Below are positions 1-11,964 of a DNA stretch of 64,000 nucleotides, piece by piece. How positions within the stretch are numbered: the stretch's first letter is position 1; every line of letters begins with the position of its first letter. The notes under the pieces were generated by a model. The model was not told where the DNA came from, searched no databases, and saw nothing but the letters and a program-made list of their open reading frames with translations. The position numbers and the translations under genes are program-made. Source of the stretch: Prostheceraeus crozeri (Eukaryota > Platyhelminthes > Polycladida > Euryleptidae); NCBI GenBank assembly GCA_907163375.1, contig CAJQUW010007774.1, positions 186,001-250,000 of the forward strand, read 5' to 3'.

Positions 1-1101
1 ATCACATAGGCTGATGAGATCAATACATTTCTCTTTATCATCATTCACTAAATTGCTATTGTCTGGTGATGTATAAAGCACGATTACTGGAGGCATGTCT
101 GTGCTTCCATTGTTTGTTCATTCTTTTCTACTGGTTGGACTCTGTCCTTCTTTCGAATGCCTGAGGTACATTTCAGTCAATAGTGACTCTATTTTTTTTG
201 ATAGATGCTAATCTTTCTTTATTAAAAATTTAATTTTTGAGGCTGTGCATATTTAATGTACAGGACCGCGCTTGGTTGGGTTTGAGCGTTCAGGATTAAG
301 CAGTCGAAACGCGATCGTCCTGACCAAGTTCCTGTTGATGACCTCATTAAAAATAGTCAAATAATTTGCATGCTTTGATTGGAAACAGACCTGTCCTTTT
401 ATCATCTTTTCAATATATAAGTGATAAACATAATTTTGAACAGAACGATTTTAGACATTTTAGGATATAAAAATTTTCTTTTAAATCATGTTTTGTACTA
501 GCTTATCATGGATCGAGAAGTGTCAGCAATTAAGTTGCAATACTTTGCATTTATCAACAGCATTTTGAGAAAAAGCCTCAAAAATCTTCCTCAGGTTCGC
601 AAATGCATGAAAAATATCTTTTGTGAGATATCTAGTAAGGTAAAGACAAGAGAAAACGAAAATCATCCAGTTTATGAGAAACAGACGCGTGCAACCAATC
701 CAAAAAATGATTGTATACAGTTGGCTTTCATGACTCGTATCTCTTTCAGCGACGAGGTCAATAGGATACATTTTGGGAAGCAAATTAACAAAATAACGAT
801 GACTAACAATGCAAGTATCGTCTATGTAGCGAGATGTGCTCGAAATTGGTCTTGCAAGCCCAAATTCCTTTCCTATCAACGAAGATTTCATAAAAACAAA
901 CTCACAATGAGCTAAAAGCAAATCCGAGAATAAAGGATTACAATTCTTTCCACAAGAAGACTGTGCATCGTTGTTTCTGCGCATGATTCACCAGCATTCT
1001 GAATGAATTTATAATTCGCAGACTCATTATACAAAGTGGTATACTTGCAACATTTCCTAATCAATTTACCGTCTGAAGGTTTCAGTGGCATTGAGTTCAA
1101 G
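1..1101. other. No recognisable gene
   Basis: AT-rich sequence. Two overlapping opposite-strand open frames (about 135 and 153 codons, 508-984) have no recognisable motif, no splice context and ordinary low complexity. I treat them as chance. Confidence 0.5.
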
Positions 1102-1215
1102 GGCTTGGCACTCCTATCTTATGGTCGCGTTGTCGAGCCCTGAGTCGACAAGAAGTACATTCGGACTAAAGATGTCACATCGCTGCAAAGTCTGACTGCA
1201 CCGTCTCAGCCCCCG
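1102..1215 (+). repeat. tRNA-derived SINE family A, diverged partial copy
   Basis: Shares the body of the SINE seen better at 55036-55237: a head ending in a box-B-like TCGAGCCC, then the GTCGACA...GGACTAAA...AGTCTGACT...CACCGTC tail order. The 5' tRNA-like half is lost or very diverged. This is the most degraded of the six copies in the window. Confidence 0.6.
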
Positions 1216-3430
1216 GTCCGCGGACGGGACAGGTCAGTTCAGTCCGCAAAGTTGATGTGAAATAATGATCGCTTTTCGCATAAAACGCTTAATCAATGGC
1301 GGACTTGGTCCAGGGACGTCTTGATTTGGCTAATTAATAAGATGACGCTGTCTTATAGTCGAAGAAGTATTTCGTCAATATGATTAGCATAGAAAACCTC
1401 TACAGATCATGTGCTACGCTGACAGCTATACGTGTTGATGATAGCGCTATTTTACTGCGTGTGATTCAATCAGCGTCAGTTATCAACCACACAGGGTGAC
1501 GCACTGAGTTTATCGATTTTTCATGTTTGCCTAAAGAATGCATTATTCCAATTGGATCGCTCAATTGACGTGCTACTGTATTTCATACTGTTATTGTTTA
1601 TTCTACAAAAATAATGTATTTTTGTTTTTCTAAATGCTTCGTAATAACTAATAACATCCATATTTGTAGGATTTACAGGACATCAGCTGTAGAAGCTAAA
1701 TGTGAGACATAAATACTAAATTGCATTTCAGCGCGACTAAACAGACGCCGTTGCGCATGATAGATGCGCACTTATTCAAAAGTCTTAGTCCACGTAGTTC
1801 ACTTGGGGTGAGCGCTTAGCCTGCGATAGGTAGAGGTTAAGAAACACTGGTCTAAGCTAACACTGTGGGAGTATTAATATTAAAGCGTTTATTTCGGGGT
1901 TGACACAGGAAGATGCGGTTCGTCCATTCAAAGTAATTAAGACACATTTTATACATAAAAATCAGAGTAATTGACATTAAAAAACAAATTATCGCTGATG
2001 CACTAAATTACAGCGTCCGTAAGCATGGAACTCAAATTAAGCAAATTAATTCATTAACGTTGAAGTTTCATTCATTTCATCGAAGAGATGCCGGTACTGA
2101 GATGCCGAGCAGTTTGCGCTTCAGACAACACAGCTTAGTAAGTTCAGATGGCTGTTCGTGCGTTAGGTTTCCTTCTTGATGCTTAGCGTTTTCGAAGAAT
2201 ATATAGATGATTAGGTGCTCAACTTGAGCAAATTAGTCTTAACATACTGTGAGTGCGGTCAAGGTCACAATGAACAAAAATTTTCAGCCATTTAACAATG
2301 ACACGAACTCTATCACAGTTGTAGCATAATTCACTTACAAATGTATCAATTCCATAAAAGTAGCATGGAAAGTCAACAGCAAATGTCTGAAATTGACAAA
2401 TGAAGATAACACGGAGATGATAAAGAGGAGCATTATGCTGCAAATAGCTTCCGTAAATTACGAGGTCATGAGTCGGTCATGCCACTCGGTCAACTGCTCC
2501 AGTTTTGTTCTGTTATCATCGTTAGTGAAGTCTTTCACCAATTCCACTTTATAGTTGAGCCTCATCGCAATAATCTGGTTGCCGCATTAGTCCAGCCGGT
2601 TGATTGGAAACGGATCCAGCGTTAAAATTTAGTCAGTGATTTGGTGATCCTCATTAATGCGACCCTTTGAATGAGAACGGACCCCGATGCATTGATGATT
2701 GTCGACGGTGTTCAACGTTTAGCTTGATGTCTGATACCTAGTCCATCTCCAAAACCGTGAGTACTTCAGTCTCCACAACACTTACACACCGTACACAACA
2801 CATCCACCATACTCTTCTTGTATACACGCTCTAGGACGAGTTCCAAAACATATTTTGTAGAGGTCAGGGTACTTCTATTCTTCCCCCCACATTTTTCAAG
2901 TTTCCCAAAATCATCAATTTTCGCCACAGTTAGTCACATTGGGTTTAGAATAAACTTGATCTGTCACTGAGTGACACTACAGCATGACTGAGAAGTCTTA
3001 CTTGAATCCTGGGATGAAGGATTGGTCCCTTGGATACTCAGTCAGAATGCAAGGTACAGCTGTGATCATGAACTTCGTGTGATTGCTGTCTACAGACAAA
3101 TGACGAGCAGTTGTCTAATTCAGAGGCTGTAAATGTTCTACAAGCTCATTTTACACACTCAACGCTTTTGCGACAGTAGTGAGACTGCCCTTAGGAGCAG
3201 AGAAGATCGCGCATCGAGAGACGATGCAAAACTCTCGGGTGTCAAGAACAAAAATGAGGGGGGGGAAGAATAGAAGTACCGAGGTCAGGATTAAAAGTTT
3301 CGATGAACACTGGGGTCCGTCTAATTTTACATCTAATATGCAAGAAACAATGTGATAGGAATATAACCCGCAGGACACCAAATCGTGTAATTTGCTCGTA
3401 GTCATTTTGCTATGATGTGGCTAGTTCTTT
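1216..3430. other. No recognisable gene; contains a short inverted repeat
   Basis: No domain-bearing frame was found. A 20-bp perfect inverted repeat lies at 2869-2888 and 3260-3279, with a GAGGTCAGG word beside each arm. The remainder is unassigned. Confidence 0.45.
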
Positions 3431-3439
3431 CTAGCCTTT

Positions 3440-3783
3440 TAATAAACTGAGCGGCCTTCCAAAGGATCCCGTGGAGTGGTGTATGAGATCGGGTGCGGGA
3501 CTGTGAGAAAGTAAACATTGGTCAAAGCAAGAACAGTCTCCGCACTCGAGTACAGCATCACCGAACGGCATGCAGATTGCTTCAATCAGAGAAATGGGCA
3601 CTGGGGGAGAATTCACTAAACGAGGATGACGTGATCAACTGGCAAAATACGGAGGTGCTGACGAAGCAGACGAAGTGGCGCCACCATCTACTTACTGAGG
3701 CCTACCGTACGCAAAAGAGAGGAATGACAGCGATGAATAGGTGTGATTTGTTTTTACCATCGATATATAAAACTTTGCTTTAG
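3440..3783 (+). pseudogene. Penelope-like retroelement, GIY-YIG C-terminal fragment
   Basis: Translation from about 3480 gives the hallmark end of a Penelope-like polyprotein: a Cys-containing lead-in, KVNIGQSKNSLRTRVQHHR (the variant GIY-YIG region with its downstream Arg and His), a later VINW block, and the terminal EAYRTQKR...MNR segment. These are the GIY-YIG endonuclease features that follow reverse transcriptase in PLEs. RT is absent, so the copy is 5'-truncated. The lead-in is in a different frame from the rest, which implies an indel near 3498. The frame ends at 3783, and a hammerhead-like core follows at 3804, as at other PLE 3' ends. Not expected to be functional. Confidence 0.75.
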
Positions 3784-3803
3784 TTGCTATCTACTATTTT
3801 GGC

Positions 3804-3834
3804 CTGACGACGTGTACCTGAGACGGCACGAAAA
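3804..3834 (+). ncRNA. Hammerhead-ribozyme-like core at PLE 3' end
   Basis: Contains CTGACGA, then a short stem (GTGT with GCAC) closing a loop, then GAAA. This is the CUGANGA / stem II / GAAA order of a hammerhead core. Hammerhead motifs are known in Penelope-like elements. Stem I and the GUH cleavage side are not convincing here, so self-cleavage is unproven. Confidence 0.5.
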
Positions 3835-4159
3835 TTCGCCTTGTAAATTTTTGAAAGTTTTTAAATAGCATTGGATTCGAAGAACTAGTTTTCCTGAGCA
3901 TACTCGTAGTCATTTGAAGCTCTCTTTAAGCGTCATTTTATTTAATCTCAAATCTTTTACTTTTATGTGAGCTTTGCGTGCAATTACTAATCTTTAATTC
4001 ACTCACAACTCAAGCGCTTCATTTCAAAATATTTAATGATAGAATAATGATAAGCCTTAATGGTTCACTGCATGACAGAATCGGTGAACAGTAGAGTAGA
4101 CGATGACCATATGTAGACAATGAAGGAGAATCGCACTGGTTACCATAACACGAACACTT

Positions 4160-5035
4160 CCAAAGTATCCTCACACTTTGTTTTCAAAATACGCTGATGA
4201 TATTGTCATTGTGTTGCCTGTCTATCTCAACTCTGATTTGAGTTCCATCGCAAAGTCTGAGATCAACGGCGATCATGATTGGTGCTCCGTAAATGGACAT
4301 AGCTTAAACAAGAAAAAATTGATGGTCATCAAGAAACCAAACATGATGATATCTCCTCCACAAGATGTATTTTTCGAGAAACAGCTATCTATACTTGGGG
4401 TGATATATAACGAAAGACTTACTTGGGATGATCACATTCAAAATCTGTGCAAGAAAGCGAATCAACAATTATACATCATAAAACGGTTGAAGAAATACCT
4501 TCACACCAGTGACCTAATCGTCCTTTGCAACGCACTCGTTCTATCTGTTTTAGAATACAATGCACCATTGATTGTTGGTTTAAATCAGAAGAACTCTGAG
4601 AAGTTGGAAAGGGTGAGGCGTCGTTCGTATCGCGTAGTTTGTGGTGCTGACTGTAAATGCTCGTCTTTCACTCCGTTGAACATTCGGCGAAGGAACAGTG
4701 TTCTTAAGTTATTTCACGGACTATCAAACGAGAAAAGCTTACTCCACGATCTTCTTCCTCTAACTTCCCCTAGCTCGCAACGTCTGATAATTCTTTATTG
4801 GCACACATTGTGTCGGCAAGGTTCCTTCATACCTACATGTTCTTCATTATGTAATGAATTTTGTAAACACGGAGCCGTTAGACGTATTTGACGAATTCTT
4901 TTTGTAGCTTTTATATTTTGAAAATTGATGTATCTTTTTTCTGAGCATTATTGTCATTTGTGATATACTGTAATGAATGCTTCCCATTCTTGACGAAATG
5001 AACATTTTACTACTACTACTAATAAGTAATAAAAA
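4160..5035 (+). pseudogene. Non-LTR retrotransposon (LINE) 3' fragment: RT YADD to 3' tail
   Basis: The open frame 4178-4891 (237 codons) starts at the reverse-transcriptase catalytic motif KYADD (about 4187-4201). It runs through the RT thumb (LGVIYNERLTWDDHI, then KKANQQLYIIKRLKKYL and VLSVLEYNAPLIV) to a C-terminal tail typical of CR1/Jockey-group LINEs. Everything 5' of YADD is missing, which is the usual dead-on-arrival truncation. After the stop comes an AT-rich 3' UTR ending in a TACTACTACTACTAATAA-like simple tail near 5010-5035. The frame is uninterrupted, so the copy is fairly young, but it lacks most of RT and any endonuclease. Confidence 0.8.
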
Positions 5036-5403
5036 TGAACAGTAGATAAAAACACGAATTATTTACACAACACTCCTTTATACTGATCTTTCCACCTGCA
5101 CTTCGTACTGACCTTTGAATGCGATGATATTAAATAGTTATAAAAGTATTATTAAAAAGCATACAAAAAGTTATGAAATTTCTAAACAATTTTATTGCTT
5201 TATCGGACACGATTGAGTTACAGCTTCCATTATTTTCACTGGGAAAACACTGAAATGAGAGAAGTCATGAAATATTCTAATAAAACGGATCCATCAAGAA
5301 AGAATTGATGTGAGACATGAAACTGGCTGTACTTCGCAGAAATAGAGCTCAAGTCCGGTTCAAATGGCAGATTAAGCTTGACTCATAACGAGATAAAAAT
5401 GAA

Positions 5404-5594
5404 ATGAAGCTTTCACGTCACTATTCTCCATAATTGGGGCTTGGACGGTGCTGACATAGTCAGACTCATGGAGAGTTGTAGTACTTTTAGTCCGGATGCC
5501 CTTCCTGCCGACTTCCAATGACACATTCGGGGCTCGACCTCTGGACCAAAAGATCGCTAGGCCAAGCACTTAACCACTGTGCCACGGAGACCAC
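5404..5594 (-). repeat. tRNA-derived SINE family A, near full length
   Basis: Read on the minus strand it starts with the tRNA-like head GTCTCCGTGGCACAGTGG (box A) and reaches a box-B-like GGTCGAGCCCC. The family body follows, with the TCAGCACCGTCC and GTGACGTGAAAGCTTCAT segments at the 3' end. About 190 bp, similar to the copies at 26585, 55036 and 55957. Confidence 0.85.
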
Positions 5595-5699
5595 TGAACG
5601 AGATAAACACAAGGAAGGTACATGTAGCGTGTTCATCACGAGATCATTGCGGTCCGTAGTTTCGGAGCACCTGGCCTACATTCTGCTACCACAAAATTA

Positions 5700-7860
5700 A
5701 CGAATGTCTTTACGTGGTTACGTAATTAGTGCGTCGATCGTCTGAGCGTTACAGATCATTTACGGTTCTCCCACCGATATTCATTCCTTCATCAAAGAAT
5801 ATTTCCAGAACTTTTAGTCATATAAAGTTTGTGTAAAAATTAAGCAACCTTTGAAACAACATGCATTCTGCTTCACTCCTTCGGAAACAGAAGAAGCGAA
5901 ATTGCACTTGTTGTTTTCACATTGTGATGCGGTTCTTTTGAAAATCAATCAGTTCAGGCTATTCAATCAACGCTCATATAACCTCATTGTGCTATAAAGA
6001 ATGTATTTCAGAATTGAATGATTGCTGCTTATCAGACGGATCAGATTATATCCATATCGCAAAATGCTCACTGCTGAAGTTTAATGTTCATTTTAAATGC
6101 ACATAATATGCGGAGTGCTATATACACGGCATGAATTTCATGTCGTACTAATCAAGGTAATGGATTAAAAACTCACTGAATAAGATAGTAATGTTTTCAT
6201 TTCAATTATTCAATTATTAATGTGGCGGCTTAAAACCGCAAGTACCACCACTCAGCATACACATTCAGAATATTAATCGTCCCGAGAACGTGCACCGTAA
6301 CTGTATGCATCCAGCTGATCAGGTAAACAGTTGCTCATACTCCACAATCGCTCAGATAAATTTATAACACAATTTACGTCTTAGTCACTTGCGGTAGTGT
6401 AAAGGAGGACAAGCACGTCTTTGTCAATGCAACTGTAAACAATTTAGATGACAAGGCTCAACAGGTTCAAGTCCGCCAGGTTATCTGTCGTCAAGCGACG
6501 TTTTCATTTATACACAAAAAAGGATTGTGATCGTTGAAACTATAATTCTGCTGGAAATGCTATCTGAAAACCGAACAGCTACTGAATCCACACATAATTG
6601 TTTTCCCCACCCTGGGTAATTTGAGATTGGTGACCGGTAAAGGTGAGCATAATTATTTTTCGAAGTGATAAATAAATATGGATTATTGTTACCAGGTCTT
6701 TGCTTTCGTCTAAGTGCAGAAGGTTGGGGGAATTCAAATGGACCAAATAGATTATCAGCAAAATGTGCAATATAATTCCAAGGGATGGAATTGTTAGTCG
6801 ACATCAATATCACATTAAGAATGTCACATATATTATATAATAGCTCAAAATGAGTGGGGTCTATATGGACCCCTTATGTAAATAATAGTACAAGGTTGTC
6901 ACGTAGAAATTTTTGTATTCAGAATTATTTATAACAAGGAAAAATGAAGCGATAAAAATGCAGGGCGATAAACCAAGAGATCGCTGCAGTCAGACGTGGA
7001 ATTTTAATGAAGGTTGGCTTTCAAAGACGCTATAATTGATTTTTGTCAATCTGAGATAATTAGAGATCTCAGATTAATCTGAGATATGTTTTATGGGAAA
7101 ATGTTTCATTTGACATCAATTATTACTGGAATAATTAGAATGAAATTACACAAATGACGTGAAGCAGGAACTAAAAATACTTTATTGAGTTTATAAGACA
7201 CAGAAAACATTCCTAGCGATCATTTATGTTCATGAATTTAATGTTTGCTTTGAGTATTCTCTATTCCGTCGAATATTGTAAAAATTTCTTGATCGATTTC
7301 TACAGTTAGTTGAATTCACAATTTGCATAAATTTGAAGTCAATGTGGAAGAGATATTCAGTAGATCAGTAGCAGCGGCTGATTCATACACAATTATTCAC
7401 AGAGCAATGAGGTATTTGCTTAAATCATCAGACGACGTTTCTCTGTTTGCTTGAACATGCACGTATTCGTTGACGGAAGCAATTGAACACTAGAATTAGA
7501 ATTTTGAGTTTTGGCAAACTATAAAGCATCTATTGACCGCGGAATAAAAAAAACAGGCACCTGAAATCCAGTTCTGATACGATTTCAAACTGAAAAGGAA
7601 ATATCACAAAATCCTTCATTGAATATTCATTCAATTACACGCTTCGTTTGAGTTTTTTAATACTCACATCCATTGCGACTTTCGAATGAATTAATATTCA
7701 TCACAAATAATCTATTTTCGAATATTTGCCGAATGTCTGGAATATTCTGAAATAAATTTCAGACGATCCAATTGCGTTGCATCAACGAATAAAATTGCTA
7801 GAATAACACTAATTCCTTATTGTCAATTACAAAGGGCGGCAATGACATGAAATGGCATCA
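5700..7860. other. No recognisable gene
   Basis: AT-rich intergenic DNA. An open frame of about 100 codons on the minus strand (6508-6813) has no family signature. Nothing structural beyond short AT-rich palindromes. Confidence 0.45.
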
Positions 7861-8270
7861 AAGCAATATCAGGAGTGTATAGAAAACTTAACAAAACTTT
7901 TGTGGTACATAGCAAGACGCCTGTTTAAAGGCCGCAAAATTCTTGAACGCCTCATGCCACGCTCACTCCTCCTGACATCAAAAAACACAGACAAAGGATG
8001 CTCCTCTTTCATACAAGAAATTTCTTGACAATTTTGACGCAGCATTTATCAAGTCTGCTTTGCAAGCTGAGAGTGTTCTTCATATTAGCTCATTTTTGAG
8101 CTAAACGATCCAAACGTTCGATCTTTTTAACGCTGCTCACGGAAATATTGCAGATGACAGGCCAGCAAAACACCATGTGGCTACACAAAAGACCAACATA
8201 GACCTGCCAAATATCAAAACCAGGATTGCAATGTCTTTTGAGGCGCTTAACCATGGACATCATTCGACAA
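7860..8270 (-). pseudogene. LINE ORF2 C-terminal relic
   Basis: On the minus strand, 8010-7881 reads EHPLSVFFDVRRSERGMRRS followed by a block ending in RRLAMYHKSFVKF. This has the layout of the extreme C-terminus of CR1/Jockey-type ORF2 proteins. Upstream (8010-8270) the pattern KKIERLDRLAQK, matching the RT-thumb region, appears with stops and frame changes. No complete domain survives. Confidence 0.45.
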
Positions 8271-8398
8271 AATTTATTATTAGAAACATAGAAAACTTAA
8301 TCATAGCAAAATGCGAGCATCCATGATCTTCTAAATACGATTCAATAAAGTTGGTGCTCAAAATTCCACATCATGTTATTATATGTCAAGACAAGTAA

Positions 8399-8881
8399 GG
8401 GCTGGTTTATACTGCCTGCGTATTGAGAACGGAGATGTCTCCTGAAAACGCAGACACATCCGTCTTGCGGAAATCTCACAAGTCTGCGTAAATTCTTGTA
8501 GGATACGGAGATTCTAAACTGCGGATGCATGTTTATAGTTTATTTAATCATTCGTATAAAATTGACGTTCAAAGCATAGTCAGCTAGCCTTGAGTTGTAC
8601 AAGGCTAGTGTTGTACCGTCACGTGATGTCATCGCTTCTGCTTCAATCTTATTGGTTCACAATCAAACTCAAGTCCATTGAAATACGGAGACATTCAATC
8701 AAACTAATGTCTGCGTATCTTGATTTTCGAGCCTCCGTTTCATGTCTGCTGATAAAAAAATACGGAAACGTCTCTGTTTTCGCACAAAATCTCCCGGAGA
8801 CATGTCCGATTGTCCGTATTTTTGTTAAATTATTCCCGGAGACGTCTCCGTACAAAAAACGGAGGAAGTATAAACTATGTT
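8399..8881. mobile_element. Harbinger-like MITE (483 bp) with TAA target duplication
   Basis: The left end GGGCTGGTTTATACTGCCTG and the reverse complement of the right end share GTTTATACT-CCT-CGT and the subterminal ACGGAGA-GTCTCC motif. TAA lies directly outside both ends (8396-8398 and 8882-8884), matching the 3-bp target site of PIF/Harbinger elements. There is no transposase, so it is non-autonomous. Family assignment rests on end sequence and target-site length only. The right end is diverged in its first four bases. Confidence 0.6.
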
Positions 8882-8884
8882 TAA

Positions 8885-9408
8885 CCTGTTATAACGCCAA
8901 CATGTCAAGTAATGACAATGTGGAAGTCAAAGAAGAAGAAGTCAAAGTTCTCTCGATTCCTTACGTACCTGACACAGGAGAGCGGATTAAGAAGATGGCA
9001 AAGAAGATGGGCATACAAACGAGGTTCAAACGAGGAAAGAGTCTGGGAAGCATACTGAGCAGACCGAAGTTAGACCACCCTGATGAACTGGAGGAAGGAG
9101 GAGTTGTGCATAAGCAAGGATGTATGAGATGTGAAAAGGTGTACATCGGAGAATCTGGGAGAAAGGCAATTGTAAGGAAGAAGGGGCACGAGAAGGATTT
9201 TCGTGACATCAATTTCAGATCTGAGATTTCTATGCATGCGCACGAGAGTGACCATTATCCGGACTTCAATAGCTTTTGTGTTATTGACCGGGAGAAGAAT
9301 TGGTACAGAAGAAGAATAAAAGAGAGCATCCACATTGCAAAGAATAATACATTCAATCATGATGATGGCATGCGACTAAATAAGCAGTGGATATCTATGC
9401 TGAAGTGA
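8885..9408 (+). pseudogene. Penelope-like retroelement, C-terminal GIY-YIG fragment
   Basis: The frame 8590-9408 is open for 272 codons, but its first ~97 codons lie in the neighbouring MITE; the PLE part begins at about 8885. It shows the post-RT linker (PYVPDTGERIKKMAKKMGI, then KRGKSLGSILSRPK), a Cys pair, the endonuclease block KVYIGESGRKAIVRKKGHEK, an EISMHAHESDH segment with conserved His, VIDREKNWYRRRIKESIHIA, and a terminal DDGMRLNKQW. These are the ordered C-terminal landmarks of PLE proteins. RT is missing, so it is a 5'-truncated copy with an intact reading frame. It is followed by a hammerhead-like core at 9512. The upstream ATG usage is accidental. Confidence 0.8.
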
Positions 9409-9511
9409 CCTATCCTTTCGTCCTCGTTTTGTGACTTGACTGTAAGTGACTGAAATTCAGTAGGTCTTGCAAACTTTTAGATTTTCTGGTGTCATTCTCT
9501 CTGTCTCTGGC

Positions 9512-9534
9512 CTGACGACGGGTGATCCCGAAAG
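9512..9534 (+). ncRNA. Hammerhead-like core downstream of PLE fragment
   Basis: CTGACGA is followed by a GGG-TGAT-CCC stem-loop and then GAAA. It sits about 100 bp after the PLE stop, in the same relative position as the core at 3804. One extra C separates CTGACGA from stem II in both copies. No strong stem I or III is visible. Confidence 0.5.
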
Positions 9535-9814
9535 CTTGCCTTGTATTTTATTGCATTACAGGTTTGTCGAAAGAAGAAAAGTTTTAAATTATGTTCAACC
9601 AGATAATTGATAAATTTATCAAATGTCACCAGATGTAACCACCACGAGACATGTTTCAGCTTATGGCAAGTAACAGCAAGTAACCTTGTCTTGCATGTAG
9701 AGAGTAGCGCCTCAATCTCGGATGCGACATTAAGTGATTGCAGACTGCAATCGGCCCCACACGTGCCTGCTGCGTTAAGGTGATGCCTCCCTGTCTAGTT
9801 AACGCTCTCGGCAG

Positions 9815-9960
9815 ATGGTCCGGTGGCCCTGTGGTTACAGGGTATGCTTGCAGGTCTCCTAGCTCTAACGTCGCTGATTCAAACCAGCCCACAACTGATG
9901 AGGCCCAGAAGGCCGAAACGTCTCCTGGTGGCTATATCTGTTGAGGTTTGACATACTGTT
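9815..9960 (+). repeat. Short chimeric retroelement: tRNA-like head plus hammerhead-like core
   Basis: 9815-9890 has tRNA-like internal promoter boxes: TGGCCCTGTGGTTACAGG (box A) and GATTCAAACC (box B), spaced as in a tRNA gene. From 9895 the sequence continues CTGATGA, a GGCC-CAGAA-GGCC stem-loop and GAAAC, a well-formed hammerhead stem II core. This looks like a SINE whose tail derives from a PLE-type 3' end. Target duplications were not resolved, so the exact limits are uncertain. Confidence 0.55.
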
Positions 9961-11960
9961 GTAGTTTTACGCACATATTGAATTTACAGCATTTTCACAT
10001 TGCACTAGGAGCAGCAAGTATTAGTTAAAGATGATTGGCTGGGGATGCAGCCGATCTAAATGTTCAGTCGTCAAAGCTCACGATTTTGCCTAGATTGAAT
10101 TAATCAAGACTCAAAACTGGACAAATCATGTGATTTCAGTTGTTTTGTGCGTAAACATTTGCTGGAAAGCTGAGTCGAGTGAATACGATCTCTAAGTAAG
10201 ACTTAATTGAAGCAATTATAAAGAAAACTAATAACTCATTGAATTTGATCTTTGGTAACATGTTATCGATTACTAATTCAAACTTCATACACCATAAATA
10301 GTATGTTTGCTAATTAACTGGCGCAATGCACACCTTCCTTCAAAACTAAATTTTTGAGCAAGTAATTTAAATTAATGAACATCAAAGTTGAACTTTTCTC
10401 TTGTTAATGTTCATCTTCCTTTCTGTTTCCTACATGTACAGTCACACCAACTACACTCTATATTGAAGAATTTTATATCCCGTGACTAACTAATCAATTC
10501 TCACAAACATTTCAATGCCCAAATGGTTGACATCTTCATTCTACAAAATCTTTGGCAAACATCTTGGTATTAAACACCAAGATGATGCTCGTTCTGAATT
10601 AGGTTGGAGGAGTCGCTTACGATACAAATTTTGCCTCTTTTCAGAATTTTCACCCTTAACACAGCAACGAGTCATGAAAGAAGCTGGGGTTACTCAAACG
10701 AAACGCAAAAAATAGAAATTCAGATGATTTTAGATGAAAAGAATAGTATCAGATCATATACTTGTTATCAGTCATAAGTGACTAACTAATATTGTTAGAC
10801 ACAAAGCTGTCCCTGGCAGAAGCCTGTTCTCACGCCTCTTGAAGGTATCAAGATCGAACTGATCATAGAGAGCGGTTTGGGTGAGATGATTCCAAAAAAA
10901 ACCATGCGAACAAAAAAGCTATTCTAGCTTCTCAAACTATGTGTGTTTATTCCATATCATCAATTGTAGCAAGTGCGATAATTGCTGAGGTGATACCTTA
11001 GATTATGGAATTTTAAGCATTACATGCATCATTACCGTTGAAAAAGAAAGGTTATCAATCACCACTACTAAATATTATTCGGTGTATATATTGAGTGGTA
11101 TATCTCATCAATTTTAGTCCACAGGAGGATACCTAAATATGCAATAAAGATGGATTATCACAATCATCGATGGGTTTCATCAGCTGTTAGATAAGTAAGT
11201 TAATTTATTCCTCCGATCAGGATTGTAGCAATTTTGCTGAAGATATTTTCGATGATACTCCACAAATTTGGAAGATGCAATATAAAACAGTCAGCGATTT
11301 AAAGATACACTGCATATTATTTATATGTCAATTAAATTTTGTGTTTTTAGATTCATGTCATTTTCGCTTACTGAATCCATGATTAATGGACTTCACTCAC
11401 AGAAAAGATGTAAACTGCTGATTCAAGCAACTCCTCATCAGATGCAGTAATTGGGGGGGGGAGGGGGGTTGGATGCCAATGCTGCTCCCGCTAGAAGTGC
11501 CAAAAAATCCCAGAAGGGACGACTTTTAGTTCCAAATGAAACAGATTAATAATGGAAATTGTCAACAATGAAAAATACACTGAATCTCGCTTCCTTTTAT
11601 CTCATCATAAGGGAATTCAGTCACAAATTAGACTGATACAGCGCAGCATCTGATTTAATAGGCTATATAGTACGATATCTTGTTTTAAATTGGTGCAGTG
11701 TCCATGATGTTGCCCACGATGGGAACCATTCGCAATAATAGAAAAAGTGAAATCTTGAAGTTATTTATAGAAGCAATGGAAGCCAATAATGTTCGACCGG
11801 AAGCTCAGAATGCTTAGCTTTCCCTTCTGTTTTCTCATTTCTCAACTTCATGTCTCCGCTCTTCAGAATCTGATATGAGTTGAGCATCATAATGTGGATA
11901 TCATAATTAGAATTTGTTCAAATGTTCAAAGCGCATCATGATATGATATATACTATTTTT
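9961..11960. other. No recognisable gene; contains a poly-G tract
   Basis: No frame with a recognisable domain; a 66-codon frame at 10515-10715 is unassigned. A G-rich tract with a single A (about 11452-11468) is a potential G-quadruplex or slippage site. Confidence 0.45.
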
Positions 11961-11964
11961 ACTA

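Noticed and set aside
508..984. Overlapping open frames of 135 (+) and 153 (-) codons
   Set aside because: No domain, no splice sites or codon pattern, and both strands are open equally; this looks like chance openness.
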